Positions 1 to 7,930 of a stretch of DNA of 54,497 nt are shown piece by piece. This stretch comes from Lysinibacillus contaminans (GTDB lineage Bacteria > Bacillota > Bacilli > Bacillales_A > Planococcaceae): assembly GCF_001278945.1 (NCBI RefSeq), contig NZ_LGRV01000009.1, positions 1 to 54,497 of the forward strand, read 5' to 3'. The notes beneath the pieces are model-generated. The model worked only from the letters and a program-made list of their open reading frames with translations. It searched no databases and was not told the DNA's origin. The stretch's first letter is position 1. Every line of letters starts with the position of its first letter. A program made the translations under genes and the position numbers.

Positions 1-8
1 CACATGAA

Positions 9-37
9 ACAGTCAACTATATGTTGGCTGTTTTTTT
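9..37 (+). terminator. Intrinsic terminator of a gene left of the window
   Basis: A 9-bp stem (ACAGTCAAC with GTTGGCTGT, one G-U pair) is followed by seven T residues. It must end a plus-strand gene that lies outside the window. Confidence 0.7.
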
Positions 38-125
38 GCGTTCTATAATAATTATTAGGGTGTTCATACAATTTAGTGTATAAAGAATGATTTGTATTTT
101 ATCATTATTTTGGCGTTATTAATGA

Positions 126-164
126 GAAAAAAGCAGGGATAATTTATCCTTATTCCCCTGCTTT
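126..164 (-). terminator. Intrinsic terminator of the LytTR gene
   Basis: Read on the minus strand, AAAGCAGGGG pairs with CCCTGCTTT and is followed by a T run. It lies about 80 nt past the LytTR stop codon. Positions 165-244 hold nothing else recognisable. Confidence 0.65.
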
Positions 165-244
165 ATACTACATAATAGGAAATTTTAATCTAAATAAATG
201 GCCAAGTACCTATTCTATTTAATTACTATTTAATAGAGGTATTT

Positions 245-916
245 CTAGAATTCCAATACTGTTCGAAGATTATTAATATACGATTGGCTTATTGGTAGCT
301 CAGTTCCATTTTTTAGCACCACTAGGAAATTAGAAGACAGGTCTCGAGTTATTTTTTTTATGAAATGAATGTTAATGATATAGGATCGATGGATGCGAAT
401 AAAAATACTTGGCAATCGTGTTTGAAGTTCTTTTAATGTAATTGTTGTTTTATATTGTTCTTCATTTACATAAAACCATGTTCGTTTTTGAAGACTTTCA
501 ATATAAGTTATTTCATTAATTGGGACAGGTGTCCAATCCTCATTTTGTTTACCAGTTAGAAACTGATAGGGCCCTTGTTTAGCCTTGATAAAATTTGGCG
601 GAAGTACAATAACTAAGGCAGCGGGTTGCTGCGCAATTTCGATAGGGTAGCCTATCCCATAGTAAGGTGCATCAAATAATGAATTATCCATCATTGCATC
701 TGTTTTACTTCTTGTAGTTAAAACCTTCTGTGCAATACTGTCCTCTTTCACTTTCTCCCCCACGGCAAGTTTTATCTGATGGTGACCTGAAGAAAAGAAA
801 ATGTACGCATCGTTAACGGCAATAGCTATCGATGCTGTTGCTGGAATCCAATCTTCTAAAATAATTTTGTATTGTTGAAGTACATCTTTCTCGAAATTTA
901 TATCATTGATCTCCAT
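245..916 (-). CDS. LytTR-family transcriptional regulator, candidate regulator of aceAB
   Basis: This is a 223-residue protein. The C-terminal ~100 residues form a LytTR DNA-binding domain (ITYIESLQKRTWFYV, RIHRSYIINIHFIKKI, LPISQSYINNL). The N-terminal ~120 residues do not look like a receiver domain; they resemble a small ligand-sensing (PAS/GAF-like) module, so the protein probably senses a metabolite directly rather than being phosphorylated. The start is supported by AAAGGGGAG seven bases upstream. It is divergent from aceA with a 211-bp shared promoter region, so control of the glyoxylate shunt is a reasonable inference. The ligand is unknown. Confidence 0.82.
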   Translation of the reverse strand: MEINDINFEKDVLQQYKIILEDWIPATASIAIAVNDAYIFFSSGHHQIKLAVGEKVKEDSIAQKVLTTRSKTDAMMDNSLFDAPYYGIGYPIEIAQQPAALVIVLPPNFIKAKQGPYQFLTGKQNEDWTPVPINEITYIESLQKRTWFYVNEEQYKTTITLKELQTRLPSIFIRIHRSYIINIHFIKKITRDLSSNFLVVLKNGTELPISQSYINNLRTVLEF

Positions 917-1024
917 AACACAACTCCCCTTTAATTGAGTGTTTTACCATTTTTTATCCTGTCTATTCTTATTTCGTCATTATTTTCCAGTGTTTTATCT
1001 AAAAATAATGAAAATTTAGAATAT

Positions 1025-1099
1025 CTGTTATATAGTAATTTACAACAAGTAGACCTGTTATGGAACAGTTATTAGGGAAGTTTTTTAACAGAGTATATT
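1025..1099 (+). promoter_or_regulatory. Candidate aceA promoter with repeated CTGTTAT/CAGTTAT elements
   Basis: CTGTTAT occurs at 1025-1031 and 1055-1061, and CAGTTAT at 1066-1072. A possible -10 (TATATT, 1094-1099) puts the third repeat over the -35 position, as expected for an activator site. LytTR proteins typically bind short imperfect direct repeats with a GTT core. Assigning these to the neighbouring LytTR protein is inference. Confidence 0.4.
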
Positions 1100-1127
1100 T
1101 AACACAATTGGAAGGTGGAAATTAAAA

Positions 1128-2411
1128 ATGTCAACACGTCAAGAAAACATCAAAGCTTTAGAAAAACAATGGGCTGAAAACCCACGTTGGGCGGGTATTG
1201 AACGCGCTTATACTGCAGAAGAGGTAGTTAAATTACAAGGTTCTGTAGTAATTGAACAAACATTAGCAACTAAAGGTGCAGCTCGACTTTGGAATTCTTT
1301 ACACACTGAAGATTTCATCAATGCACTAGGTGCTCTAACTGGTAACCAGGCGGTTCAACAAGTAAAAGCAGGTTTACAAGCAATTTATTTATCAGGATGG
1401 CAAGTAGCTGCTGATGCAAACCTTTCAGGCCAAATGTACCCTGACCAATCATTATACCCAGCAAACTCTGTACCAGCTGTAGTTAAACGTATTAACCAAG
1501 CGTTACAACGTGCAGATCAAATCGACCACACTGAAGGTCGCGACGATAACTTTGATTGGTTTGCTCCAATCGTAGCGGATGCTGAAGCTGGTTTCGGTGG
1601 TCCACTTAACGTATTCGAACTTGTTAAAGGTATGATCGAAGCTGGTGCTGCTGGTGTTCACTTAGAAGACCAATTAGCTTCAGAGAAAAAATGCGGTCAC
1701 TTAGGTGGTAAAGTATTATTACCAACTCAAAACGCTGTTCGTAACTTAATCGCTGCTCGTCTTGCAACAGACGTAATGGGCGTTGATACAGTATTAATCG
1801 CTCGTACAGATGCTGATGCTGCTGATATGGTAACATCTGATATCGATCCACGTGACGCTGATTTCATTACTGGCGAACGTACACCAGAAGGTTTCTACCG
1901 TACAACTCCAGGAATTAAACAAGCAATCGCTCGTGGTTTAGCTTACGCGCCATATGCTGATTTAATCTGGTGTGAAACTTCTAAGCCATCACTTGAGGAA
2001 GCTCGTGAGTTTGCAGCGGCAATCCATGCTGAGTTCCCAGGTAAAATGTTAGCTTATAACTGCTCACCTTCATTCAACTGGAAAGCTAACCTTTCAGAAG
2101 CAGAAATCGCTGAGTATCAACGTGAGCTTGGCAAGTTAGGCTACAAGTTCCAATTCGTAACTTTAGCTGGTTTCCATGCATTAAACCATGCTATGTTCGA
2201 ACTTGCGCATGACTACAAAGATAACGGTATGGCTGCATACTCTAAATTACAACAAGCTGAGTTCGCTTCAGAATCTAAAGGTTACACAGCAACTCGTCAC
2301 CAACGTGAAGTTGGTACTGGTTACTTTGATGACGTATCACAAATTATCTCTGGTGGTACATCTTCTACAACAGCAATGGCTGGTTCTACAGAAACAGAAC
2401 AATTCGTATAA
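1128..2411 (+). CDS. aceA: Isocitrate lyase
   Basis: This 427-residue enzyme cleaves isocitrate to glyoxylate and succinate, the first step of the glyoxylate shunt in the cytoplasm. The catalytic KKCGH motif is at residues 187-191 (Cys189), and the Mg-binding region DAEAGFGG is at 151-158. The length is typical of bacterial AceA. GAAGGTGG nine bases upstream supports the start. It is followed after 114 bp by aceB, with a hairpin in the gap. Codon use is strongly biased to a few preferred codons, which suggests high expression. It would allow growth on acetate or fatty acids. Confidence 0.97.
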   Translation: MSTRQENIKALEKQWAENPRWAGIERAYTAEEVVKLQGSVVIEQTLATKGAARLWNSLHTEDFINALGALTGNQAVQQVKAGLQAIYLSGWQVAADANLSGQMYPDQSLYPANSVPAVVKRINQALQRADQIDHTEGRDDNFDWFAPIVADAEAGFGGPLNVFELVKGMIEAGAAGVHLEDQLASEKKCGHLGGKVLLPTQNAVRNLIAARLATDVMGVDTVLIARTDADAADMVTSDIDPRDADFITGERTPEGFYRTTPGIKQAIARGLAYAPYADLIWCETSKPSLEEAREFAAAIHAEFPGKMLAYNCSPSFNWKANLSEAEIAEYQRELGKLGYKFQFVTLAGFHALNHAMFELAHDYKDNGMAAYSKLQQAEFASESKGYTATRHQREVGTGYFDDVSQIISGGTSSTTAMAGSTETEQFV

Positions 2412-2454
2412 GTCGTTAATTAGTACGTCAACTCCTAAATTCATAATCATAGAT

Positions 2455-2490
2455 CAGTCTCCTCCGCCCCTCCTAAGCGGGGGATGACTG
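2455..2490 (+). other. Hairpin between aceA and aceB
   Basis: CAGTC (2455-2459) pairs with GACTG (2486-2490), and CTCCGC (2462-2467) pairs with GCGGGG (2477-2482, one G-U), around a 9-nt loop. No T run follows, so it is not a standard terminator. It may be an mRNA processing or stability element separating aceA and aceB output. Confidence 0.5.
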
Positions 2491-2525
2491 TACTTAGAAA
2501 ACACAAAGGGTGGGGGATTATACTT

Positions 2526-4124
2526 ATGGAACAAGCAACAACAGGCAAGCTTAAAATTGTTGGTGAACAAAACGAACAGACAAGAGAAGTGTTAACACCG
2601 GAAGCCCTTGAGTTTGTTCTTGCCCTGCATGAAAAGTTCGATGCGCGCCGTAGAGAACTTTTAGAAGCTCGTCAAGTACGTCAAAAGCGTCTTGATGATG
2701 GTGAGAAACTCGACTTCTTATCAGAAACAAAGGATATTCGTGAGGGAGATTGGACAATTGCGCCACTTCCTGCAGATTTACAAGACCGCCGTGTAGAAAT
2801 TACAGGGCCGGTTGACCGTAAAATGGTCATTAACGCACTAAACTCTGGTGCGAAAATGTTCATGGCTTGCTTTGAGGATGCATCTGCTCCGACATGGGAG
2901 AACATGATTGGCGGTCAAATTAATATGCGTGATGCTATTAATAAGACGATTGAATTCAAACAAGAGTCAAATGGTAAAACGTATGCGTTAAATGAAGAAA
3001 CGGCTGTGTTATTAGTACGTCCACGTGGTCTTCATTTACTTGAAAAGCACGTGCTTATTGATGGAGAGCCTATTTCTGGTAGCTTCTTTGACTTCGGTCT
3101 ATACCTTTTCCACAATGCGAAAAACGCACTAGCAAAAGGCACAGGTCCATACTTCTACTTACCAAAGCTTGAAAGTCATTTAGAAGCACGCCTGTGGAAT
3201 GATGTGTTTGTCTTTGCACAAGATTATATCGGAATTCCACAAGGTACGATTAAGGCAACAGTTTTAATCGAAACGATTTTAGCAGCATTTGAAATGGATG
3301 AAATTTTATATGAGCTACGCGAGCATTCGGCTGGTCTGAACTGCGGACGTTGGGATTATATTTTTAGCTATATCAAGCGCCTGCGCAATCAACCAGACGT
3401 AATCTTACCTGACCGTGGTCAAGTAACGATGACGGTACCATTTATGCGTGCCTATACGTCTTTATGTATTCAAACATGTCACAAACGCAACGCACCTGCG
3501 ATGGGTGGTATGGCAGCGCAAATTCCGGTTAAAGGTGATGACGAAGCGAATGCTGTGGCATTTGCGAAAGTTGCTGAAGATAAGCGTCTTGAGGCAACGA
3601 ATGGTCATGATGGTACTTGGGTAGCACACCCAGGCATGGTCGCAACAGCTATGGAGCAGTTTGATGCGATTATGAAAACACCAAACCAAATCGATAAAAA
3701 GCGCGAAGATGTAAATGTATCTGCGGCAGATTTAGTAGCTGTACCAGAAGGCACAATTACACTTGATGGTTTACGTATTAACTGTAGTGTTGGGGTTCAA
3801 TATATTGCTTCTTGGTTACGAGGCAATGGGGCTGCACCGATTAACAACTTGATGGAGGATGCTGCTACTGCAGAAATCTCTCGTACGCAAGTATGGCAAT
3901 GGATCCGTCATCCTAAAGGCATTTTAGATGATGGACGCGGTATCACACTAGCATTCGTGCTAGAAATCTTGGAAGAGGAACTTGTGAAAATTAAAGAGGC
4001 TGTTGGGGAACAAGCTTATAATGGTGGTCGCTACGATGAAGCTGCTGAACTATTTAAATCTTTAATCTCGCAAGATGAGTTCGTGGAATTCTTAACACTT
4101 CCAGGCTATGAAAGATTAAAATAA
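2526..4124 (+). CDS. aceB: Malate synthase A
   Basis: This enzyme condenses glyoxylate with acetyl-CoA to form malate, completing the glyoxylate shunt. The 532-residue length matches the malate synthase A class. The family signature is visible ([19 protein letters not shown]), as is [11 protein letters not shown] in the C-terminal half. The start chosen is MEQATTG at 2526, because AAAGGGTGGGGGAT lies about 8 bases upstream; an in-frame ATG at 2484 would lie inside the intergenic hairpin. It is probably cotranscribed with aceA. Confidence 0.96.
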   Translation: MEQATTGKLKIVGEQNEQTREVLTPEALEFVLALHEKFDARRRELLEARQVRQKRLDDGEKLDFLSETKDIREGDWTIAPLPADLQDRRVEITGPVDRKMVINALNSGAKMFMACFEDASAPTWENMIGGQINMRDAINKTIEFKQESNGKTYALNEETAVLLVRPRGLHLLEKHVLIDGEPISGSFFDFGLYLFHNAKNALAKGTGPYFYLPKLESHLEARLWNDVFVFAQDYIGIPQGTIKATVLIETILAAFEMDEILYELREHSAGLNCGRWDYIFSYIKRLRNQPDVILPDRGQVTMTVPFMRAYTSLCIQTCHKRNAPAMGGMAAQIPVKGDDEANAVAFAKVAEDKRLEATNGHDGTWVAHPGMVATAMEQFDAIMKTPNQIDKKREDVNVSAADLVAVPEGTITLDGLRINCSVGVQYIASWLRGNGAAPINNLMEDAATAEISRTQVWQWIRHPKGILDDGRGITLAFVLEILEEELVKIKEAVGEQAYNGGRYDEAAELFKSLISQDEFVEFLTLPGYERLK

Positions 4125-4170
4125 TTGATTCAAATCTACTGATTTACATGCCTAACTTTCCATGATCACA

Positions 4171-4196
4171 GTGGACTGAACTCGAATGCAGTCCAC
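4171..4196 (+). terminator. Hairpin after aceB, possible terminator without T run
   Basis: GTGGACTG and CAGTCCAC form a perfect 8-bp stem with a 10-nt loop, 46 bp after the aceB stop. The downstream sequence is only weakly T-rich, so termination is uncertain. Confidence 0.4.
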
Positions 4197-4436
4197 CTTA
4201 TTCCACCAATGTAACGAGCAGGGTCTGTTCCCCTGTTCCTTACTGAAAAAATGAGCGCTTTTTCAAAAAAAGGGGTTACTGATATAACGTAAGTAAGAGA
4301 TTTAAAAAGGGGTGAAGGATGTCTTGAGAGCTCAGATGGGGAGCTTGCAAGGCATCTTTTATATTTAGAAGGATTTTGTTGGATGGTAGAGAATACATAC
4401 AGAGGATGGACTAATAACACATAAGGGGGAGAAGAA
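4197..4436 (+). promoter_or_regulatory. Structured leader upstream of the aminotransferase gene
   Basis: The 312-bp gap after aceB has no gene. It holds a stem GAGCAGGG/CCCTGTTC (4216-4238), a weak GAAAAA/TTTTTC stem (about 4245-4262), and a terminator-like hairpin (4318-4356) with TTTT at 4357-4360, about 75 nt before the start codon. The order suggests a leader with an attenuator. No T-box or known riboswitch consensus was recognised. The last hairpin could instead simply be the distal terminator of aceB. Confidence 0.4.
4318..4364 (+). terminator. Terminator/attenuator hairpin before the aminotransferase
   Basis: GATGTCTTG (4318-4326) pairs with CAAGGCATC (4348-4356). AGCTC/GAGCT extends the stem inside, and TTTTATATTT follows. 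It lies between aceB and the next gene, so it either ends aceB transcripts or attenuates the aminotransferase. Confidence 0.6.
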
Positions 4437-5606
4437 ATGCGTAATAAAGAAATGTTGTTAATTCCAGGACCTACACCGGTGCTAGATGAAATTTATGATG
4501 CACTAGCAAGTGAGACGAGAGGACATACGGACCCTCGCTTCGTGGCGATTTACAAAAATGCGATAGCACAAACGAAGGAGCTATTCCAAACAGACGGTGA
4601 GGTTTTTGTCGTGGCAGGCTCGGGAACGCTTGCGATGGAAATGGCGATTGTCAATACAATAGGCAAGGGCGAAAAGCTATTAGTCATTAGTCATGGCTAC
4701 TTCGGCGATCGTTTTACACCGTTAGCAAAAGCTTTTGGCATTGAAGTAGAAGTATTACAGGCTGAATGGGGTAAACAGGTAGATGTTGCAACAGTTGAGG
4801 AAAAGTTAGCAGAAGGTGGCTTCAAGGCTGTTACAATTACACATGCAGATACATCGACTGGTGTTGTATCTGATTTAGATGCGTTAGTGCCAGTTATTAA
4901 AAAGGCGGGCGCACTTGTTATTTTAGATGGTGTCGTGGCAACTGCAGCACTTGATGAGAATATGAGCAAGGAATACGGAAATCCTAACTATACATTAGAT
5001 GTGGTGTTAACGGGTTCACAAAAAGCAATTGGTGTACCACCTGGATTAGCTATAATTGCCTTCAATCAAACTGCATTAAATGCACGCAAGGCACTAGATA
5101 CAATTCCTGCGTACTATAACGATATTTATAATTGGATTCCAGTTATGAATGATCCAGGGAAATATTTTGCAACACCACCAGTGAATTTAATCTATGCATA
5201 CGATGTGGCAATGAAAATTGTGTTAGATGAGGGCATCAAGGAGCGTGAGGTGCGTCACTTTGCGTACGGACGTGCAGTACGCGCAGCACTTGCTGAATAC
5301 GGCATGACGGCACTTGCTGAGGAAGCGGTGGCTGCACCGACGCTTAGTTGTATTTTATATCCTGAAGGGGTAGAAGATGCGAAATTCCGTGGGAAGCTAG
5401 CCGAGAAAGGTGTAATTGTGGCGGGCTCGCTTGCCCACTTAGCTGGCAAGGCGTTCAGAATTGGGCATATGGGCAATACAACTGAAGCAATGCTTGAAGA
5501 AGCAGTGAAACTGATTGGTGACTCGCTAAATGAATTAGGCCATAATGTAAATACAGAAGTAGCTGTTACTCGTTTGAAAGAAGAGTTAGCAATTTTAGTT
5601 AAATAG
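4437..5606 (+). CDS. Class V PLP aminotransferase, alanine/serine-glyoxylate type
   Basis: This 389-residue protein belongs to the AGXT/PucG-like group of fold-type I aminotransferases. Lys196 in TGSQKAIGVPPG is the expected Schiff-base lysine, and the N-terminal LIPGPTPV and ETRGHTDPRF motifs are typical. The usual V(D)AVSS segment reads LDGVVATA here, so substrate preference may differ from classical serine-glyoxylate transaminases. GGGGGAG precedes the start. Its position after aceA-aceB suggests it handles glyoxylate, forming glycine from an amino donor, but purine-catabolic (PucG-like) roles cannot be excluded. Confidence 0.85.
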   Translation: MRNKEMLLIPGPTPVLDEIYDALASETRGHTDPRFVAIYKNAIAQTKELFQTDGEVFVVAGSGTLAMEMAIVNTIGKGEKLLVISHGYFGDRFTPLAKAFGIEVEVLQAEWGKQVDVATVEEKLAEGGFKAVTITHADTSTGVVSDLDALVPVIKKAGALVILDGVVATAALDENMSKEYGNPNYTLDVVLTGSQKAIGVPPGLAIIAFNQTALNARKALDTIPAYYNDIYNWIPVMNDPGKYFATPPVNLIYAYDVAMKIVLDEGIKEREVRHFAYGRAVRAALAEYGMTALAEEAVAAPTLSCILYPEGVEDAKFRGKLAEKGVIVAGSLAHLAGKAFRIGHMGNTTEAMLEEAVKLIGDSLNELGHNVNTEVAVTRLKEELAILVK

Positions 5607-5613
5607 ATAATAT

Positions 5614-5642
5614 ACGATTCGTCATTAGGCGGGTCGTTTTTT
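5614..5642 (+). terminator. Intrinsic terminator of the aminotransferase
   Basis: ACGATTCG and the GCGGGTCGT arm pair with some G-U pairs around ATTAG, followed by TTTTTT. Confidence 0.75.
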
Positions 5643-5660
5643 AATATGCATTAATGATAA

Positions 5661-5689
5661 TTTTTGTTATACTTAATATATAACAAAAA
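5661..5689 (+). promoter_or_regulatory. GntR operator overlapping an extended -10 promoter
   Basis: TTTTTGTTATA (5661-5671) and TATAACAAAAA (5679-5689) are perfect 11-bp inverted arms with a 7-bp spacer. The left arm contains TGTTATACT (5665-5673), an extended -10. A protein bound here would block its own promoter. The core TGTTATA-N7-TATAACA recurs at 26130-26150. Confidence 0.8.
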
Positions 5690-5703
5690 TGGAGCTGATT
5701 AAA

Positions 5704-6099
5704 ATGCTTATCCAAATAGAGCCGCAATCGGATGTGCCGATTTATGAGCAAGTAACGAGACAAATTATTGAAGGTATTGCAAAAGGCGAGATGAAGCCTG
5801 GTGATATGTTACCATCCGTGCGTAATTTGGCGGCAGATTTAGGCGTTAACATGCATACAGTGAATAAAAGCTATCATGAGCTTGAAGCAAAAGGCATTTT
5901 AACGATTCGTGCCAAATCTGGGGCGATTATTCGATCGGCGGAGGAACGTACATTAACGCCTGAACAATTGAAGCAAATTGAAAAAAACTTAAAGCCTGTT
6001 GTGGCAGAAGGAATGGTGCTCGGCGCAACAGCAAATCAAATTGAGCACATGATGAAAAAGGTATTTGCCGATTTACAGGTGCTAACAGAAGGGATGTAA
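5704..6099 (+). CDS. GntR-family repressor, YtrA subfamily
   Basis: This 131-residue protein has an N-terminal winged helix (about residues 8-75: PIYEQVTRQIIEGIAKGEMKPGDMLPSVRNLAADLGVNMHTV as two adjoining segments) and a short helical C-terminal tail rather than a large effector domain. That is the YtrA pattern, a subfamily usually controlling ABC transporters or membrane-protein operons. The start at 5704 fits GGAG nine bases upstream; the ATG at 5689 overlaps the operator. It is seven bases ahead of a DUF1648 membrane gene, probably one operon. It is likely autoregulated through the 5661-5689 palindrome, and probably also acts on the operon at 26.2 kb. Confidence 0.88.
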   Translation: MLIQIEPQSDVPIYEQVTRQIIEGIAKGEMKPGDMLPSVRNLAADLGVNMHTVNKSYHELEAKGILTIRAKSGAIIRSAEERTLTPEQLKQIEKNLKPVVAEGMVLGATANQIEHMMKKVFADLQVLTEGM

Positions 6100-6105
6100 A
6101 GAGCG

Positions 6106-7203
6106 ATGCTGCTAGGGGTTATTACTGTTATTTACATCATTGTATTGGCTTTACAAGTTTGTATACCATATGTAGTGCGTGAAACGATTGTTTTTGGTGT
6201 AACAGTACCTGAACAACATGTGAAGCATCCTTCACTTCAGAGGGCGAAAAAGCATTATACTCGAATAACGGGGATTGTGGGTATTACGTTGTTGATTATC
6301 ATGCTTATTACCAATTGGACGGTGGCATTTTCAGAACTTACACAAAGTATTCTATTAAGCTGCTTTTTATTTGCAATGATCGCAGTAAGCATGGGAATGT
6401 ACTGGGTGAATCATCAAAAAGTTTTGAATCTAAAAAAACATGAACAATGGGGCAAGAATTTAAAGCAAGTGCGTGCGGTAGATTTAACGGCACGTAATCG
6501 AGATGAAATGTTGCCTTGGCCGTTTTTCGTGGCACCAATGGGTGTAACAGCCTTCATAATAGCCTTTACATTGTTCCGTTATGAATTAATGCCAGAGAAC
6601 ATTGCTGTACACTGGGGGCCAACTGGAGCGGCAGATGATTGGGTAGAAAAAACATATTTCACAGCAATTTTACTGCCATGCGTCATGCTGATGATGCAAT
6701 GCATGATGTGGGGGATTGCGGATTCAATAAAACGTTCAGCTATTAAATTGTCTGTCAATCATAAAGAAGAGTCCTTGGAGAGCCAACTGAAAATACGTAA
6801 ATTCGCAAGTTGGAGCGTGATGCTTCTAAGCTATGGTCTAACTATAGTATTGACAGTACTACAGTTGAGTAATATTTATCCATCGTTAGCTGAAGGGGAA
6901 AAGCTACTTCCATTGCTTATACTGTTCTTAGTGTTAGAGCTTGGAGGGACGCTTGTTTTTGTGTGGAAACTACGGGAGTGGCGACTCGATTATACAGAAA
7001 ATGTGACATCGGAGATCACGGATGTCGATGAAGACCGTTATTGGAGAGGTGGGCTTATCTACATAAATCGTGAAGACCCATCGATCTTTGTGGAAAAACG
7101 ATTCGGTATTGGCTGGACATTGAACTTGGGTAATCCACGTGGCTATATTGTGATTTTTTTGCCACTAGTTATATTACTGTTGATTTCCATTTTTTCATTA
7201 TAA
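6106..7203 (+). CDS. DUF1648/DUF5808 multi-pass membrane protein
   Basis: This 365-residue protein has about eight hydrophobic segments. The central motif MPENIAVHWGPTGAADDWVEK is the DUF1648 signature found in SdpI-like immunity and related membrane proteins. The C-terminal stretch with RYWRGGLIYINREDPSIFV and FGIGWTLNLGNP resembles DUF5808. It follows the GntR gene with a 6-bp gap, so it is probably its cotranscribed target. GntR-DUF1648 pairs are common in Firmicutes; the biochemical role is not established. A function in envelope stress or toxin immunity is only a family-based guess. Confidence 0.78.
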   Translation: MLLGVITVIYIIVLALQVCIPYVVRETIVFGVTVPEQHVKHPSLQRAKKHYTRITGIVGITLLIIMLITNWTVAFSELTQSILLSCFLFAMIAVSMGMYWVNHQKVLNLKKHEQWGKNLKQVRAVDLTARNRDEMLPWPFFVAPMGVTAFIIAFTLFRYELMPENIAVHWGPTGAADDWVEKTYFTAILLPCVMLMMQCMMWGIADSIKRSAIKLSVNHKEESLESQLKIRKFASWSVMLLSYGLTIVLTVLQLSNIYPSLAEGEKLLPLLILFLVLELGGTLVFVWKLREWRLDYTENVTSEITDVDEDRYWRGGLIYINREDPSIFVEKRFGIGWTLNLGNPRGYIVIFLPLVILLLISIFSL

Positions 7204-7207
7204 AATG

Positions 7208-7240
7208 AAAGGGTTACTACATAGGGTAGTGGCCCTTTTT
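7208..7240 (+). terminator. Intrinsic terminator between the DUF1648 gene and hssR
   Basis: GGGTTACTAC and GTAGTGGCCC pair fully (two G-U pairs) around a short loop, followed by TTTTT. It ends only 18 bp before the hssR start codon. Confidence 0.75.
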
Positions 7241-7258
7241 GAATGGAGGGAAAAGTGA

Positions 7259-7930
7259 GTGAAAATTTTGGTTGTAGATGATGATGTGCATATTTTGCAA
7301 TTAGTAAATATTTATTTAACGCGTGAAGGCTATCAAGTAATGCAGGCAGAGAACGGGGAGCAGGCATTGCAATTGCTTGAGGGGAATTTACCGGATTTAG
7401 CTGTTGTTGATGTAATGATGCCTGGTATGGATGGATTTACGTTGACGAAGATACTGAGCCAGGATTATGACATTCCAGTATTATTACTAACTGCAAAAGG
7501 GGAGCTTGAAGATAAGGAGCGCGGCTTTTTAGCGGGCTCGGATGATTATGTTGTGAAGCCATTTGAGCCAAAGGAGCTACTTTTCCGTATTGCAGCCATT
7601 TTACGTAGGCTCGATAAAACAAATCAGGTGACGATGCAGGTTGGAAAACTAACGATTGATCGAAAAAGTTTTGAGGTCATGATAGGTGAAAGTACACTTA
7701 TTTTGCCGTTAAAGGAGTTCGAGTTATTAGCTCTTTTAGCTTCACGTCCGAATCAGGTATTTACACGCGGAATGATTATGGAGAAGGTTTGGGGCTATGA
7801 TTATGATGGGGATGAACAGACATTAAACACGCATGTGAAGCGGGTGCGTGAACGTTTACATCGTTATGATACCGGTGTTGAAATTACGACCGTACGTGGA
7901 GTTGGCTACAAGCTTGAGGTCTTAGCATGA
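7259..7930 (+). CDS. hssR: Haem response regulator HssR
   Basis: This 223-residue OmpR-family response regulator has a receiver domain (acidic pocket at DDD, phospho-acceptor Asp51 in AVVDVMMPGMDG, Lys in VVKPFEP) and a C-terminal winged helix (about 125-220). Its length and sequence fit HssR of Staphylococcus and Bacillus. A GTG start follows GGAGGG. The kinase gene overlaps its stop (ATGA), giving translational coupling. HssRS responds to excess haem and classically induces the hrtAB efflux pump; hrtAB is not in this window, but an HssR-type repeat lies after hssS. Confidence 0.88.
   Translation: MKILVVDDDVHILQLVNIYLTREGYQVMQAENGEQALQLLEGNLPDLAVVDVMMPGMDGFTLTKILSQDYDIPVLLLTAKGELEDKERGFLAGSDDYVVKPFEPKELLFRIAAILRRLDKTNQVTMQVGKLTIDRKSFEVMIGESTLILPLKEFELLALLASRPNQVFTRGMIMEKVWGYDYDGDEQTLNTHVKRVRERLHRYDTGVEITTVRGVGYKLEVLA

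Noticed and set aside
4197..4436. T-box or known riboswitch (glycine, SAM, guanidine) upstream of the aminotransferase
   Set aside because: No T-box AGGGTGGNACCGCG sequence and no recognisable glycine, SAM or guanidine riboswitch consensus was found.
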